From positions 1,423,344 to 1,487,343 of the forward strand of contig JAGMWU010000028.1 in the NCBI GenBank assembly GCA_018697195.1: a stretch of DNA of 64,000 nucleotides. Direction: 5' to 3'. Positions 1-12,700 of this stretch are shown piece by piece. Within the stretch, counting starts at the first letter, position 1. Each line of letters opens with the position of its first letter. This stretch comes from Certhia americana (lineage: Eukaryota; Chordata; Aves; Passeriformes; Certhiidae). Under the pieces are notes generated by a model. It was not told the DNA's origin. It worked only from the letters and a program-made list of their open reading frames with translations, and searched no databases. The translations under genes were made by a program, and so were the position numbers.

Positions 1-391
1 CATCTTCTCCATCTCCATCATTTCCATCTCTATCCAGCTCTCCCCGAGCCTTGCTCAGCCTGTGGGCAGAAATGGGCTTTGTTTGCTCCACCAACACTGA
101 GAAACAAATTCCTGCTTTAAATAGGGTCAGAACCACTTCTCTTTTCCACCCTCTGAGTGTTTGAAACCAGGTGCTGTAGGAAGGGAGCCTGAAAGAGCTC
201 CTAATAACCACCCTTAAACCGAGTGGTTCAAGAACCACCAGTGCCTGGAAGCAAAGTTTCTTTATTCCTCTCTCCCCCGGAATTGGGCTGTGCAACTGTT
301 GCTTCTGTGCTTTGTGGGAGTGAAATCAAATGTCAAATATTCAGCTTTGGAAGGAGTTGGCAGCCAGACATGAAAGGCTCAGGGAGAGCTC

Positions 392-419
392 AAAAAAAAA
401 AAAAAAAATTAAAAAAAAA
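392..419. repeat. A-rich homopolymer tract (A17 TT A9)
   Basis: A simple A tract in intron 4. No LINE or pseudogene body was recognised directly upstream, so it is not assigned as a retroposed tail. Confidence 0.9.
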
Positions 420-2559
420 GAGTGAGGGAAAAACTGGAGCAAAGCACAGACAGGGCTGGGACAGGAGCCAGGGGAGTGGGGAAGGGCTGTGCCTACAACC
501 ACAGCTCCAGAGCTGAGCAGGGAGAGGCTCTTTTCCCTGCATTTCAGCACAAAGCTGGTCCTGGCTGCTGCCTGCACAGAAGGGAGGTGGGCTCCATGCC
601 CAGGAGCTCCCTCCTTTGTGGGAAGCATCCCTTCCCTCAGCACAGTCTGAGGGCTGCTCCCAGATCCCATCCCCGAGCCCAGAGGAGCTCAGGAGATGCC
701 ACCAGCTCTACTGGGGAGCACCTTGCCCAGCTGAGCTCCACAAAGCCCCACAAAGTCTGCAGAGCTGCTCTGACACTGTCCTGGCCTCTTTCTGTCTCAG
801 CAGATCTCCAAATCCCCTGCTCTGGACAATCCTCCCCTCACGTTTCCGTGCAGCACATCCCTGCTAGGAACAGCTGCTTTCTGTGGCATTTTGCTGTGGC
901 AGAATTTCGGTTTGTTCTCAATTTCCAGACTTCAGAGGCCTTTTTTTCTTTTTTTTTTTTGCTGTGTATTTTCAGTCCGTCTGAGGGCAGCTCCCACCAT
1001 TTACAGCCTCAGCCCTCTGGAGCTGCTGGACCTCTCCCCTCCTCTCAGTGCTGACCCCTTTTCAATCATCAGCCTCCTTTACAGAGAACCCGAGGAAAAA
1101 TACATTCTTGGCTGCACTTTGCTGAACTATCACATTGCCAGGATGGGGGCACTGGGGTCACAGGAGCTGACAAGATCCATATGCAGCAGATGCTGGGATT
1201 TTTGGGACCCAGAGCACGCATTGCTGCAAGGGCAGCAGGCAAATCCTGTGGCAAATCCTGCAAGGAATGAGAAGCAACAGCCCCCAGCTCCTGGAGCCTC
1301 CCCAAGGCAGAGCAGTGGCTGAAAATGGAATTAATGTTCCAGGAATATTCTATTATTTCCTAATTCTCTTCACATCTTTTTGTTTCACAATTAAGCAAAT
1401 TAGTGCTTTGATGAATATTAAGATGCTCTTGCCTCATAAAAGATGAGTTAGAGGCGTTCCCCCTGGATTTTGTTCCTAATGAAAACAGTTCCTCGACTGT
1501 TTGAGATCCACACTGGGTCGTTTCCTCCCTGGTGGGAGTGTGGGCAGCACGTGGCTCCTGCACAAAGTGACCAAGCATTAACATTTGAATAAAATAATTC
1601 AATTGCAAAGTTTGCACAGATTCTCATTATTGCCATCTAATCCCAGCCCAAGCTGCCACGGGATCTGAAATTTGTGGCTGCCCATGAAATTGTCTGTCCC
1701 TGAGTGTCTCTAACAAGCACGAAATGTCTTCCTCAGCCTCAGGGATTCACTCACTCGAGGCTTTTAGCAGGGAGAAGACTTTGCCCTCTTCTAAAACATT
1801 TCTTCCCTGCTTTTAAACGACTTTATAACAAAGGAAAGGATTTCCCAATTTTTTTCTTTTCTGTAGGTCAGAAAACCAGTTCTGCTGGCTCTGGGAGGAG
1901 CTGGGAGCCCCCAGTGCAAGGTACAAACTGCTCTCTGCCTCCATCAGAACATCCCTGACCACACCAACACCTCCCTGCAGCATCCCAGAGCAGCGGGGAG
2001 GGAGGACAGGTGGAAAGCTGTCAGTGACTGGGGGGCTTCACTCCACACAGAACAATTGAACAGCACTCAGACACCTCCAGGTGCAGCCCCTCTCTCACAC
2101 CCAGCACCCACGGGGCACCAACCCCATCCACCTGATCCCCCCAGGTGTGAGGAACAGCCAGGAAAACGCTCAGCAGAGTCAGTGAGCCCAGGAATCTGAG
2201 TGCTGGGTGTTCCAGTGCTTCTGTGCCTCAGAGAAGAACAGAAGGCCCCAGATTGTTGATACAGTTCTGGCTCCCCCAGCATCAGCCTCCCGTGGCCTGC
2301 CAGCCATCAATTCCCATCACAATCACTTGGGTTGATGCTTTTTCAGGGTGGGCAGCACCCCGGGGCAGGAGCAGAGCTGGCACAGAGCAGAGCAGGGTTA
2401 ATGGGGCTCGGTTCCCCCTCTGTGCAGCAGCAGCACCCGCTGGCAACCCCTTCAAAGGGGCTGGTAAATAACCAAAGAAAGAGAGAAATACAGAGAGGAA
2501 TAAAGCCACCACCAATTCAGCCATTTCAGGAAGGATTTGTTCACAGGAAAGGAGCTCAG

Positions 2560-2697
2560 GTCCTGGCAGGGGCTGCCCAGGGAGGTTTGGAATCCCCATC
2601 CCTGGAGGTGTCCAAGGAATGGTCAGTGCTCTGGGCTGGGCTGGGAGGTGGGGATTGGCCATGGAATCGATGATCCGGGGGGGATTTTCCAGCCTCA
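2560..2697 (+). mobile_element. CR1 LINE fragment (3' part, sense on +)
   Basis: It contains the CR1 3'-region words GGCTGCCCAGGGAGG and CCATCCCTGGAGGTGTCCAA, and ends in a degraded TCGATGATCC...TTTTCCAGCCT segment. It is 5'-truncated, as is normal for avian CR1. Boundaries are approximate. Confidence 0.75.
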
Positions 2698-3038
2698 GGG
2701 ATTCTGGATTCTGTGCTCAAGGATGCTCCCAGACAAACCCTTGCAGACCCTCAGCCTTGAGCCCTGGAATCTCTGCAGCTCAGGGCTGAGGCAGGAACAG
2801 TTCAAAGCCCCCAGCCAGCTCAGTTCCCATCCCTTCCAGCCAGAAACAAGCAGCTACAACTCTCCCCCAAAGCATTGATGCCAATCTGCACAGGGGCAGA
2901 AAAACCCGAGCTCCTCCTGGTGCCCCAACCTCTTATTGCCCATCCCAGCACCACGGGGCTGAGCTCTGTGCGCTCCAGAGCCCATTCCTGAGGGAAGGGA
3001 GCTGCGGGAATGGCTGGAGCAGGGCAGCAGGCACTCAC

Positions 3039-3173
3039 CTGACGCTCAGACATGACGTACAGGTATTTGTGGTCCGTGGAGAAGGCCATGTCCCGCAGCA
3101 CCGGGCTCCCATCCTTGAACACCGTCAGCACCTCGTACTGGATCCCACCCTGGGGAGGCCCATCCGCTCGGAT
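3039..3173 (-). CDS. PLXNA2: Plexin-A2 coding exon 4: sema domain, codons 458-502
   Basis: A 135-base exon encoding 45 residues, from [10 protein letters not shown] to YLYVMSERQ, the last part of the sema propeller just before the cysteine-rich PSI module. The segment [12 protein letters not shown] and the terminal VMSERQ are hallmarks of plexin-A2 at this point. The acceptor is tgttccttgcag and the donor is gtgagt on the minus strand; both junctions are phase 0. The next exon would be expected to start with the residues leading into the first PSI cysteine; no such sequence occurs in positions 1-3038, so exon 5 lies beyond the left edge. Confidence 0.97.
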
Positions 3174-3865
3174 CTGCAAGGAACAAACACGAGTCAGGGG
3201 TGGCCTCACAACAGCCAGATCCCAGCTTTAATTCAGGGGATGGTGGGGCGAGGAGAGGAGGAGAAAGTAGGAAAAAGAATTAATTCAAAAATCTCAGCTC
3301 CCCAGCTGGAGACAGAGCAGAGGTGGCACGTGGCAGCAGGAGCTGGAGCAAAGTTTCTCACTCCACTGGAACCGGTGTGGTTTTGCCAATCCAAGAGAAT
3401 CAATGAGAGAGTTTTGTGGTTGCAAGGTGAGCACAGAGACTGCCAGTGAGCTGAGATTGACCACCCAGGGAGAAGGGAAATTGTAAACTTTTAAGATTCT
3501 CTCTAAAATAAGCTTGAAAGGAGACTACAAAACTCTACAGCCAACAGCAAAGCCAAGAGACTGCAGAGGTATTTTATAATTCTCTAGACACCTGGAGAAT
3601 GACACTTGGACAATGTCCTGATGCTGAATTGTATCCCCATTTTTCTGTTTAGCTCAGAAATAAGTCTTGCACCTTTAAAACTGGATATGAGATTGAAGAA
3701 GAAGCGGTGGAGTGTCCGAGGTGGTTGTTTTCAAAACATAAGATAAAGAGTTTTCAGGTTTTTTTCCACACAGCCTGTGTTGTCTGTCTCTTGCTTTTTT
3801 GTTTTTGGCTAGCTGAAGCAAAGAAGTTCTCTGGACTGTAGAGTTGGTTTTTTCCCCCTTATGTG

Positions 3866-3898
3866 TGGAGAATGAGGGCATCGATCCCGCTACGTCTC
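3866..3898 (-). repeat. tRNA-Ala-like 3' half (T arm and acceptor stem), antisense to +
   Basis: Read on the minus strand, this segment matches the 3' half of vertebrate tRNA-Ala(AGC): an end of the anticodon stem, GTAG, the T arm GCGGG-ATCGATG-CCCTC and the acceptor ATTCTCCA, with only about two differences. The 5' half (A box, D arm) is not recognisable further right, so this is not an intact tRNA gene. It may be a tRNA-derived relic or an extended primer-binding site beside an eroded LTR element. TG precedes it on the + strand. Confidence 0.45.
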
Positions 3899-4298
3899 CT
3901 GGAGCATCATCCGTGCTTCAAACCTGGAGATTCTGCTGCCTGCAGGACTCAGTGAGGCAGAGCCAGCCCAGCCCGCTCTGCTGAGCTCTGACAGCACCAC
4001 CTGGTCCGATCAGTTTGGGCTCCGAGCATCTCTCCATCCCTCCATCCCTCCAAAAAAACTCCCTGCTCCCGCAGGAAAACCTGCCCGGGCCGTGACAAAC
4101 TCCACCCGTGCCAGCAGCCGCTGCTGTTGAGGAAAGGCCCGAGTTAATAATTGATGGCCTCGGGGGCTGTGCGAGGGGAAGGGGGGAGGATAAACAAATT
4201 CTTGACGTTGTCTTCCCCACCAGGGTTGGAGGATCTGGAGAGCCGCGGGATGGCAACGCGCGATCTGCGGAGCTGGCAGAGCACAGAGCCCTGGATGC

Positions 4299-4508
4299 GC
4301 CGGGAATTGTTGGGAGTTGTCGGGAATGTGCCAGGAATTCTCGGGAATTGTCGGGAATGTGCCGGGATGTGTCGGGAATTGTCAGGAATGAGTTGGGAAT
4401 TGTCGGGATGTGCCGAGAATTGTCGGGAATGTGCTGGGAGTGTGCCGGGAATTGTCGGGAATGTGCCGGAATGTGCCGGGATGCGCCAGGATGCGCCGGG
4501 ATGTGCCT
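4299..4508. repeat. Minisatellite, GGGAATTGTC / GGGAATGTGCC units
   Basis: About 210 bases of imperfect tandem copies of roughly 10-11 base half-units (GGGAATTGTC and GGGAATGTGCC) that pair into units of about 21 bases, drifting to GGGATGYGCC at the right end. Several overlapping reading frames on both strands come from this repetition and are not genes. Confidence 0.9.
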
Positions 4509-6136
4509 GCTGCCCATCCAGGAGAGGGAACACGGCCCTGGGAAAAACTCTTATCCCAGAGATTCCATCGGCTCCAGCCGCACGCCGGGCTGTGCTGCTC
4601 CAGCCCTTTTTGCTGCCCCGTTATTCCCTTCCTGGCTGGGAAAGGGAGCCAAAGGCAGGAAAAATCCCGAATCCTAAACCTTCGGAAGAGGCAGGATGGA
4701 GCACAGAAAGGGCTGGCTCTTTTTCTGGTTCATGTCCCCGGGAGGTAAGAGAGCAGGTTGTTAAGCATCTTATGATTTAGCTGAGAAATGAACCACCCCA
4801 GCTGGAAATACCAGGAGAGCTTCACACTCCGAGGGCAGAGATGCTCCCCTGCATCCTCCTCGGAACAAATCCTCCCCTTGGAAAGAGCCCCGGTGCCTCC
4901 TGCCATGTACAGACACGTTGAGTACACACAAATGCATTTATTTTCTGGATTTTTCTCTTTTCCCCTTTTCCTCCTGAGTGTTCAGGGCTATAAAAGAACA
5001 TCAGGTGGGAATGTGAGTGGTCTGTTGAACATCCACAGTCAAGCACAGGAGCCTCTGGCAGGATTAAGCTGCCAGCCCAAGCCTGCCTCAAAAACCCTGA
5101 ATTTTCAGAAAGCAAAATCCCCCCAAAAAGGCAGAAGGTCAAATCCTGCTTTAATTCCACCTGTGAGCATTAGGCTCATCACAGCCCCCGTGAAATACCA
5201 AGAATTAGAGGCAGAGTCACACCGGTATGAGCCCAGTGCCTTACTGGGTACTGCTCCCTGAGTCACCCACGCTGCTTTGGGAGCCACCAGGGACAGAGGG
5301 ACAAAAAGCACCTGAGGAACAGACAGCAGGAACGCTGGGCTGACAGGGATCCACAGCCACCACCACGAAAACGCCTGATTAATGGCCAGACGGGAATGGA
5401 AGCGCCGGACATGAAGGATCAGCAGCCTTTGTGAAAAACAACTGTTTTCCAGAGTTCCCTCAGGGCACCGGCAGCTCGTTAAATTGAGCTTCTTTCGAGT
5501 AATGAGGTCAGACAGGGCTAATAAAGAGAGATACCACTGGACAAGCCTGGTGCAGACCGATTCCAACTGGGAATTGCAGCTCTGGGTTGGAGACGGCGCC
5601 GAGTGCCCGATGGCTCCTCCAGTCTGGATGAGGGCTGGGGGTGTGCCTGTAATGGGATCCTGGGACAAAACACGGGGTGCTGACTGCTGCCTGCACCCTC
5701 CTGCCCCCACGAAGGCCAGGGAGCAGCCCTGGGGCTCTGGGGGAGTCTGTCACAGTGAAGAGGCTCAGGGTACAGGGTCAGCAGAGCCCCCCTGCCCCCT
5801 CCCTGGGTGGGTGTTAAACCCCCAGAGCCCCCAGAACCCCCAGAGCCCCCTGCCCACAGCCCAGGGCTGAGAGGCACCCACGGACACCAGGATGCTCCGC
5901 TGCATCTCTTGCTCAGGGCTCGGTTTCCATGGCAACAAATGATGATGTCAGAGAAGAGCGATGATTCCTGTGGCCGAGGAAGAAGAAAGGGATCATCTCA
6001 CACAGCAGGAAGCTTCTTGTTGACGTTTGGAGAGGGAAATAATTCCTTTCCTCACGTTTGGGTGCCCTCCCGGGGCCAGGCAGTTCCTGAGCTGTCCCTG
6101 GAGCAGCGGTGTGGGACCAACCCTGCACATCCAGGC

Positions 6137-6252
6137 TTATCCCAAATCCAGAGCTCATCCGAAATCCAGGGCTCGTCCAAAATCCAGGGCTCATCCTGAA
6201 TCCAGAGCTCATTCCGAATGCAGGGCTCATCCCAAATCCAGGGCTTGTCCTG
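6137..6252. repeat. 17-18-bp minisatellite (about 6 copies)
   Basis: Tandem copies of CCAAATCCAGAGCTCAT-like units with substitutions. Moderately diverged. Confidence 0.85.
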
Positions 6253-9013
6253 GCACAGAGATGGGGGAGAGGGGAGCAGAGGGATGGGCTGGGCTGGGCT
6301 CCATGGTCCTGCTTGGTTCTGTCCCCTCACTGTCCCCTGTTTCCTCTCCTGGCAGGATGACGGACATGGGAAGGGTTCAGAGGAGCACAGAGGGAAGCAG
6401 GATTGGGATGGGAGAGGTATCTCAGCGAGCTGGAAACCGGGATCAGGGGGACAGCAGATCCCAGGAGGACACAGCACAGGCTGCCACACTCAGACATGAG
6501 CCCCAGGAGCTGCCTGGGCCACATCCAGCCCTTCCCTCCTGCTGGATGTTTACAGATCTCTCCTGAGAAGTGCCTAATGACATAATCTGCAAATCCAAAC
6601 TCATCCCTGGCTTGCCCTTCATGGAGGAGTGGGGTGTGCTGGGTGCAGGGAGCTGCAGCCCTGCAGAGCTGGGCTCACACTGAGCTCCCTAATACCCCCA
6701 CAATGCAGCTGCAGGCTAAGCTGGGCTTTATCACCAGAGATTAGCAAAATACCACATTGTGCCACCGGGATGTCGCAGTGTAGGAGCCACTCAAGGGTCT
6801 AATCTGACATGAAGCTCCACCACACCTCTTGTAGGAAAGTTCCCCTCAGGTGTTCTGCCAGAGGTAGGAGATCTCTGCTTTCCCTTCCAGTCCTTCCCAG
6901 CAGGCTCCCATTAGAAGACATCAAATCTCTTTGTAGGAACTTTCCATGATTAAATTACCTGTCTGTTTTCATTACGGGTGTTTCCACCAGGCTGACTCAT
7001 GATGGAATTCCTGATGCCAGAAAAAACAGCTGAATAAGTCCACGCATGAGGGGACTGATTCCCCACCCTGGATCCTGCAGCAAGGCCACCCATTAACTCC
7101 TCGAGAGCTGTAGCTTCCCCCCACATCTGCAGGTACCTGATGGATCCCAAAGCACTTTGGGCTTCCATGTGGAAAGAGCCAGGGAGGCAATGGAAGGGCT
7201 CCCGAGAGGATTCCCAGGGCCAGGAGCAGCAGGCACTGCCTGGACTTGCTCATTTTTGTAATGGCAATGAAGTGAAAAGCTGGGCCTGCGTGATACTCCT
7301 GGTCCTGCATCCTCTGACACCCACAGCAACATCCAGGAGGGGAGAATCCAGAACTGGAACTGCAAATTATGACCCAAAATGTTTCCAAGGGCCCTTCAGG
7401 CCCTCTGTGAAATTCTGGGAGTAAAGAAACCCCCCAGACTCCCTTGATGCTGACATCTGGGTTGGATTTCCAGGTCCTTACTAAACCCAGAGGAGTGGGG
7501 GGATTTCTGGGGCTCATTCAGCCCCACATCTAGGATCTGAAATTTGCTAGTGCAGCTGTGCCAGGGCCCCAGGCCCCAGCAGGATCCCTCATCCATGGGA
7601 GAAGCACAGCCCTGAAAAACTTTCCCTCCCGCAGGCAGGAACCCCAAGAGAGAAAACTGGGCTCTTTGTGGGAAGCCTTCCCCTCGGAATTCAAATGAAA
7701 TAATAATCCCATTAAGTATCTTTCCTTTAAATCATAGATGTGTCCAGAGAAAGTTAATGACAAACCCTACATGCACATTCAATTCAAATCAGCATATCCA
7801 ATTAACTTCACTACCTGCAGGCTCCCTCATCTCCCAGTCTCTTTCTCTCCTGTCACATTTTCTTTATGCATTTCTCCCAAATTAGGACGGAATGGGTCTG
7901 TCACAGTGGGCATCACCTTTGTCTTTGCCCCAAAGCCTCGATGGATGGGTTCCCTGCAGGAACTCATGGTGCTGTCAGGAGAAGTGGTTGGGAGCAAAGC
8001 AGCTCCTGGAGACCAGCTCTGGTCCCTGAGGGAGGAGAAAATCCATCCTTTCCCAAGTTACACTGTCCAACTAAACATTAAATACTCTCACTAATCACTG
8101 CTGGGGTTGTCTTTGCAAAACCCTGGAGAGAAAGTCCGCACAAAGTCTGGATTTCAGGTTCCTGGCACTTTGGTGGGACCATCCCAACCCAGCTTCCCTC
8201 TGTCCTCCAGGAGGGACACACAGGTCCCCTCTCACTGGGAGCCTGCCTTTCCCCATGGGGTAAATTGCCCTTGGCTCAGACAATTCCTCCCTTCCAGGAT
8301 CTGCAGGCTCTCCTGGCTGTGCAGCTGGATGCTTTACTCCTTGGAAAGGGATTATTCCTTGGAAAGGTATGGGCAGAGAGGAGCAGGTGTGGGGGCAGCT
8401 CTGAGCACCTGGGCAGGGTGGGCTCCAGTCCCTGCTCAGCCTCCCTGCCCCACATTATTTACAGATCTGAGGGCTCAGGGAATCCAGTCCTGATGTCAGA
8501 AATATCTCTGTGTGTGTTTCTTGCACACCCACTCGTGCTCCCCAGCCTTTCTGTCAGCTGGGCCTCCAAAGGCACAGCCTGGGAAGCTGCAGCTCCCCAG
8601 AGGAGCCAGGAGGCAGAGGAGGTTCTGGGGGGGCTCTGAGAGCCCCCCAGGCTGTGGGGGGAGCGGGGCTGTGTCTGCAGTGCTGCACCCACACACTGCT
8701 GCTGACACAGCAAACAAACAGACAATCAAGCAATCAAACAAACCAACAAACCCAAATTAACCCGTGCCTCCTGCATCTCCAGGGCCAGGGGTGGGTGGCT
8801 GCTCCCCCAGGGAAGGTTCCTGCAAGTGGCTGCAGCCTGCCCAGGCTGAAACAGAGACCTGAACACTCAATCTTAGCTCTTCTGAGTGTGAGCGCACCTC
8901 CAGGGAAGGCCAGAGAGGTTTTGAAACACGAAACAAATTAAAAACCACAGTTCCTTCCTTGTTAAAGCTCAAACCACACTCAACAGGCTGTTGCAGCAAA
9001 TAAATTCTGGATG

Positions 9014-9150
9014 TCTCGTCCCTGGAGGTGTCCAAAGCCAGGTTGGACAGGGCTTGGAACACCCTGGGATAGTGGGAAGTGTCCCAGCCCATGGAACAAG
9101 ATGAGCTTTAAGGTCCCTCCAGCCCAAACCACTCTGTGACCCCGTGATCT
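9014..9150 (+). mobile_element. CR1 LINE fragment (3' end, sense on +)
   Basis: CCTGGAGGTGTCCAAAGCCA, then GGTTGGACAGGGCTTGGA and a tail with CTTTAAGGTCCCTCCAGCCC and CACTCTGTGACCCCGTGAT. This is the ordinary 3' terminus of an avian CR1 with its degenerate 8-bp tail repeat. Confidence 0.85.
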
Positions 9151-9540
9151 GGTTCTGTGCCCTGGCTAAGGACCCCCAGCTGCCACACCAAGGTCAAGGC
9201 ACAGCTTTGGGGTGCAGCCACAATGTTGGATCTGCCAGAGGAAGAGATTCCATGAACATCTCTTCCATGAACACACAGTTCTTCCCATTCCCATGAGGAA
9301 AGAGTTTGGGAGAAGGGTCCCTTGCTGCCTTTCTGCAGGGTTCTGCAGGGGAAAGGAGTCAACTGCTGGGGTGAAGCAGCAGCTCAGGTATCCTGGCAGG
9401 ACAAACCCTTAAGAGAAATTGCCAGTGGAGAGGATCTTTCCTTCTCCAGGTCTTTATTTCCTTCTCCCATCCTTCTGCTCCCTCCACCCTTGTGCAGAGC
9501 CAATCCTGCAGGATGAAGCAGAGGCACCATGCAGAGCCTA

Positions 9541-9735
9541 ATCAGCAGCACCATGTCTTTAATTTATTACTGCATGAGAGGCTCGTTTAGAACAAAGCTG
9601 CCAGTTCGGGAGATCATTCCTTGAAAAGACTTTTTATTTGAAAAGCTGTCAGCTCACACCTTGTCACAGCCTTACTTGCAGCAGCAGAACTTTAATAACA
9701 TGCCACCTCATGCAAATGAGCTGCTAATTAATTAA
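9541..9735. promoter_or_regulatory. Candidate intronic enhancer: AT-rich island with POU octamer and TAATTA sites
   Basis: The block contains TTTAATTTATTACTGCATGA, a perfect octamer ATGCAAAT (9710-9717) and, six bases on, TAATTAATTAA. Low CpG, absence of repeats and clustered homeodomain/POU words resemble conserved developmental enhancers in neural genes. Conservation itself was not tested. Confidence 0.3.
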
Positions 9736-12700
9736 GTAGTATTCTTCCGGGGATGGATTCATTAGAATGAAATTTGGGCTGGTGAGGTTGGATTGCTTTG
9801 GATGGTGCTTTAAATCAGCGGCATTGTCTTTTCCTGGAGGCCCAGCTCTCCCTCCCATCCAGAGGGAAGCTCCTTCCCATTCTGTGCCCCCAGGAAGGCT
9901 CTGCACACCCCGGTGCTGGAACCAACCCCTGCAAGGCACAGACCAGCCCCAAATCAGCTAAAACCAGCAGTGAGATGTAGAGAATGATGGATGAGGTACC
10001 CAAAAGATTTTCTTCCATAGTGCTGAGGAAATCCAGTGCAGGAGAGGGCTCAGTACAAAAGCAGGAGGCAAAGACTGTTAATCTGGGGGGCTCCAGGGAC
10101 CAGGGGGTGCTGAGAAAGAGCAGGGCTGCTTTCTTTTGGAGCACTTGTTGCAGAGAGACAATTGCTGAGGCTCCAGGGCCAGCAGCCTTGCACCTTCCAG
10201 CAGCATCAAACACAACCCTCCAAAGGTGGGAACACTCAGGGTCCTGGGGGTTTCCTTCCCAAAAGGAGGAGAGCTCAGGGCACAAACCCTGTTCTTTCTA
10301 ATCTGTCCCCAGTGAAAAGCCCCAGGCAGCAGGGATGTCCTCTGCCTCTGTTCAGCAGTAATCCCCTTTTCACCCTCCTGTCTGATTGCTGAGGAGGTGT
10401 CTCGGTGCTTCTCTGGGCACTGGCAGTCATTGTTAACAGCACTGCTCTGCTGCAGGCTTTGCATTTTGGCACCGAGCAGGGAAAGCATCAAAGGGATGAA
10501 GCTTTGGCCTCCCAGAGGCAGGAACGAGGTGGGTGTTGCTGTGCCACAGGCTCTGCACGCTGCTTCTCAGCCTCTGCCATCCTCTCCCTGCTCCTGCTGC
10601 TCTCTGCAGCCTCAGTCCAGCTCCTGCCCTTCCAGCTGGGGGGCAAATGAAAGCACAGGAGAGCAAAGAGTGGCTCAGCTCCAGGAGCAGGCAGAGAGGG
10701 GTTTTTACTCCTAAAGCATCCTGTTCTCTGTGGCCCTGGCCCCTTGGGCAGGGGTGCAGTGCAGGGTGAACACACCCCAGGCTGCCCTTCAGCCCCCTGG
10801 GTCACTCCCTGACTTTTCCCACTCTTTGCCCTCCTTCTCCCCTTTGCCCTGACCCAAAGCTGGGCTCGCTGTTAGCAGGAACCCAAAGGGACACGTGAAC
10901 CAGGGCAGAAATCCACAACTAACTGGCTCTGCCTGCATGAATTAGGGAGGGAGGTGTTGTGAGTGGCATTTGGGGAGTGAATAACAGCCCAAGTGAAGCA
11001 AAACAGAGCTGAGAGCTGAGCCTCAGCCTCTGTGATCGACAGAAAACATGAGAGCAAGCCCAGAGCTGGTGTTATTCTGGCGTTATTTAGGGCGAGGGAG
11101 GTACCAGGTATCTGCTTGTCACAAACCATTTGTAGCTCTTGCCCAAAGCCCCCAAAATAGCCCTGCATCTGTGTTATCTGTCCACACCTCACCTGTGCCC
11201 TTCCAGCTGAATAATCCTGCACAGCTCCGTGTCAGGCTCTCTCTTTCCCCACCAACATCCTCCTCCAGCACTGCATTTCACAGCTGAAGGGATTGGTCTT
11301 GCTTAGTTTGCTTTGTTGACCTTGAGTGGCCATGTAAAATGGCATCAAAAGCCACTTAGACAAGACTGTCTAATGTGAAGTTTGCTCTAAACGAGCTCCA
11401 GTGAGTCGTGATTCTCCCCAAGGAGGAAAAAACTAAATGACTGTCAAAAATTGCCACACAAAAAACCTTGTTTCTCCAAAGCCACAGATTCCAGCTGATC
11501 AGGTGGGAGCCACGGAGTTCCTCAGGAAATATTATTCTCTTTCCTTTTTGAAAACATCGTGTAAGTAATATGTTTCAAATGGCTTCGATTTCCTGCCCAG
11601 CACCTCCCGGGAATGCTGGAACATGAGCCAAACTCTGAACTGCCGAAGGCCAAAACCCAGAAGGAAATAAGAGAATCTAAATTTTATTGTCTTTGGGGTT
11701 TATAAACCTGTGGATAAATCCTGCCTGGTGGTTCTGCATTGCTCTAGGTCAGGCAGGAGCGATCAGGTGAACAAGAAGGCCGTGCATATTTTTGGTTTCA
11801 CTTGTGCACGCAGAGCCAGTCATGTGTTACTGATCAGATCTAACCTTGCTCGGGCAGGGGATGTGAGAAAATTACAGAGTGCTCAGCTGAGCTCAAATCC
11901 CGGGAAATGAGTCTCTCCCACATGGCTGCTGCTCCCCCAGGTCACTCCTGCAGGTGGGAAGGGGAATTTCCTGGGGCAGGGAGTCTGTCCCCAGCCTGTC
12001 CCTGACTGTGCTGCCTGGTCACAGCCGGGTTTGGCCGCAGGAGCAGCCCTGCAGTGAGGTCGTGTGAGGACACAGAGCCCTGGCCAAGCTGGCACTGCCC
12101 CATGGCTCCCCCCAGCTCCCCCCTGCCCCTGCAGCCTGGCTGGGCTGTGGGCAAGCTCAGAGCAGGGACAGGCTCCGTGTTTGGGGCTGCTCCATCACAA
12201 ATGTGTCTCCTGCAGGAAGGCAGCACGCAGGACCAACAGGGCTGGCTGGGGCCCAGGGACATTTGCTGGTACATTCCCTGTCCTGGAAGCATTAAAGGCT
12301 CCTGGTGGGAGGCTCTACAATATAAATCTATGGGGCTGAATCTTTCCCTGTCTGCTCATTCATGCCCCCATCTCCATCAGACAGAGGTTTGAGGTAGCTT
12401 GGGCTCCTGGTGTGTGAGGAAAGCTCCTCCTGCCCCTCTGAGCTGCTTCCCCAGTGCTATTCTGAGGCAGATCAAGGATAAAAATAAAAATAAAAAGCAA
12501 AATCTCTTCCATTTCCACACTGTAACTCCCTAAGCTTTCAGCACATGCCCTTTCCAGCATCTCAGAATTAATCAGCAGATAAGCTGATGAACTGGCTCTG
12601 AATAATCTGGGGATACAACACGCAGAACGCTGCTCAGCATGGCCTTGAACGCAGTGGGGTTTGCTGGGCTGGGCTCAGAGCACACGTCTGTCCCTGTCCC

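Larger units (their letters stand above)
1..3038 (-). other. PLXNA2: PLXNA2 intron 4, 5' part
   Basis: Sequence downstream of the exon 4 donor. It contains an A-rich tract at 392-419 (A17-TT-A9), a shorter T-rich patch near 942-960 and a CR1 fragment at 2560-2697. Small reading frames of up to 210 codons occur on both strands without recognisable domains, and no exon was found. Confidence 0.9.
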
